6,128 nucleotides of DNA from the NCBI GenBank assembly GCA_958419975.1, contig CATZIG010000120.1:1-6128 (forward strand), read 5' to 3'. Every line of letters starts with the position of its first letter. Within the stretch, counting starts at the first letter, position 1. This DNA comes from an uncultured Collinsella sp. GTDB taxonomy: Bacteria > Actinomycetota > Coriobacteriia > Coriobacteriales > Coriobacteriaceae. Below are positions 4,921-6,128 of this stretch, one piece after another. The position numbers and the translations under genes were made by a program. The notes below the pieces were generated by a model that was given only the letters and a program-made list of their open reading frames with translations, searched no databases and had not been told where the DNA came from.

Positions 4921-6128
4921 ATGGACCAGCGTTCCGTACGCGATATTCTTGCCGGTAAAACCTACTTTATCCGCACCTTTGGCTGTCAGATGAATCAGCA
5001 CGACTCCGAGCGTGTGAGCGGTCTGCTTGATTCGTATGGCTGCCTCATGGCGCTCGATCCCGCGCATGCCGATATCGTTGTCTTCATGACATGCTGCGTG
5101 CGCGAGGCCGCCGATACTCGCCTGTACGGTCAGTGCAATTCCTGCAAAAGCCTGCCGCCTTCGCCTTCGGGCAAGCGTGTGGTTGCCGTGGGCGGCTGCA
5201 TTGCGCAGCGTGATGGCGAGGGCCTGCTCACCAACGTCGATAACGTCAATGTCATCTTTGGCACGCATTCTATCGCACATGTGGCCGAGCTCATTGCCGA
5301 GGCGTTCCTTGACGGCAAGCGTCATATCCGCACCAATGAGCATGAGGATACGGATGCCATGAGCATGCCGTGGCATCGCGAGACCCAGTATCACGCCTGG
5401 GTGCCCATCATGACGGGCTGCAATAATTTCTGCACCTATTGCATCGTGCCGTACGTGCGCGGTCGCGAAAAGAGCCGCCCCTTCGAGGAGATTGTCGACG
5501 AGGTGACTGGTTTGGTGCGCCAGGGCGTGCGTGAGATTACGCTTCTGGGCCAAAACGTTAACTCATATGGTCGCGATCTGTTTGGCAAGCCGCGTTTTGC
5601 CGATCTGCTACGTGCCGTGGGCGATACGGGCGTGGAGCGCATCTTCTTTACGTCTTCGCATCCCAAGGATCTGCTGCCCGAGACCATCGACGCCATGGCC
5701 GAGACGCCTGCTGTTATGCCGCAGCTGCACCTGGCCGTCCAGTCGGGCTCGACGCGCATTCTCAAGGAAATGAATCGCCGTTATACACGCGAGGACTATC
5801 TGGGCCTGGTCGATCGCATTCGCAACCGGATGCCCGATATCGCGCTCTCGACCGACATCATCGTTGGCTTCCCAGGCGAGACTGAAGAAGACTTTGAGCA
5901 GACGCTCTCGCTTGCCGAGACGGTCCGCTATGCCCAGGCCTATACCTTCATCTATTCCAAGCGCGCCGGTACCCCGGCCGCAGAGATTGACGATCCTGCG
6001 CCGCATGAGGTTATTCTCGAACGTTTCAACCGCCTGGTTAAGGTTATCGAGACCACGGCACACGAGTATAACCAGGGTGAGCTTCATACTGTGGTGCCGG
6101 CGCTCATTGAGGGAACGAGTAAAAAGAA
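4921..6128 (+). CDS. miaB: tRNA-2-methylthio-N6-dimethylallyladenosine synthase (C-terminus outside window)
   Basis: MiaB is a radical-SAM enzyme with two 4Fe-4S clusters that adds a methylthio group to i6A37 of tRNAs reading UNN codons. The frame is open from the ATG to the window edge, 402 residues, and lacks only the last 40-70. The N-terminal MTTase domain has cluster ligands Cys22 (TFGCQMN), Cys58 (MTCCVRE) and Cys93 (GGCIAQ). The radical-SAM motif is Cys167-x3-Cys171-x2-Cys174 in TGCNNFCTYC, followed by VRGREKSRP. LLGQNVNSYG and TSSHPKD identify MiaB rather than RimO or MtaB, and STDIIVGFPGET follows. The last residues, ending LIEGTSKK, are the start of the TRAM RNA-binding domain. Oddities are Met56 where the family usually has Asn in NTC, and an extra Cys72-x2-Cys75 pair. 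No promoter is evident in the 45-nt gap after spoVS, so cotranscription is likely. Confidence 0.96.
   Translation, partial: MDQRSVRDILAGKTYFIRTFGCQMNQHDSERVSGLLDSYGCLMALDPAHADIVVFMTCCVREAADTRLYGQCNSCKSLPPSPSGKRVVAVGGCIAQRDGEGLLTNVDNVNVIFGTHSIAHVAELIAEAFLDGKRHIRTNEHEDTDAMSMPWHRETQYHAWVPIMTGCNNFCTYCIVPYVRGREKSRPFEEIVDEVTGLVRQGVREITLLGQNVNSYGRDLFGKPRFADLLRAVGDTGVERIFFTSSHPKDLLPETIDAMAETPAVMPQLHLAVQSGSTRILKEMNRRYTREDYLGLVDRIRNRMPDIALSTDIIVGFPGETEEDFEQTLSLAETVRYAQAYTFIYSKRAGTPAAEIDDPAPHEVILERFNRLVKVIETTAHEYNQGELHTVVPALIEGTSKK

Noticed and set aside
4906..5553. Open frame of 215 codons on the minus strand opposite miaB
   Set aside because: It is fully covered by the MiaB N-terminal and radical-SAM domains, and its His/Ala/Ile-rich product shows no recognisable motif. 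Codon-bias shadow.

Overview
The window is a fully packed housekeeping segment from a moderately high-GC bacterium. It holds six genes, all on the + strand: 3' part of recA, recX, rny (RNase Y), an unnamed GHKL-type ATPase, spoVS, and the 5' part of miaB. The mix points to class Coriobacteriia (Actinomycetota), most likely Collinsella or a close relative. RNase Y and SpoVS are typical of Firmicutes, but codon choice is G/C-rich and MiaB looks actinobacterial in places. The genus is an inference from general familiarity with such sequences, not from a search.

Layout. Positions 1-884 are recA, lacking about 74 N-terminal residues including the Walker A motif. recX (896-1588) follows after 11 nt without a recognisable ribosome binding site, so the two probably share an mRNA. 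A 257-nt intergenic region (1589-1845) carries the best promoter in the window (TTGACA-17-TACGAT), two dyads, and a strong 11-bp GUAA-tetraloop hairpin with a U-rich tail just upstream of rny. rny (1846-3396) and the GHKL ATPase gene (3398-4483) are separated by one base and are surely cotranscribed. spoVS (4558-4875) has a short leader with an 18-bp perfect palindrome beside a second TACGAT box. miaB starts at 4921 and runs off the window; the visible part is nearly complete except for the C-terminal TRAM domain.

How the genes fit together. recA and recX encode the recombinase and its modulator. rny encodes a membrane-anchored mRNA endonuclease. miaB encodes the tRNA ms2i6A37 methylthiotransferase. 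The order recA / rny / X / spoVS / miaB parallels the Bacillus subtilis neighbourhood recA ... rny-ymdB-spoVS ... miaB. Here the ymdB position holds a GHKL ATPase with no phosphoacceptor or sensor domain. That gene and the rny leader are the parts least explained by known biology. No mobile element, CRISPR array, tRNA or rRNA is visible.
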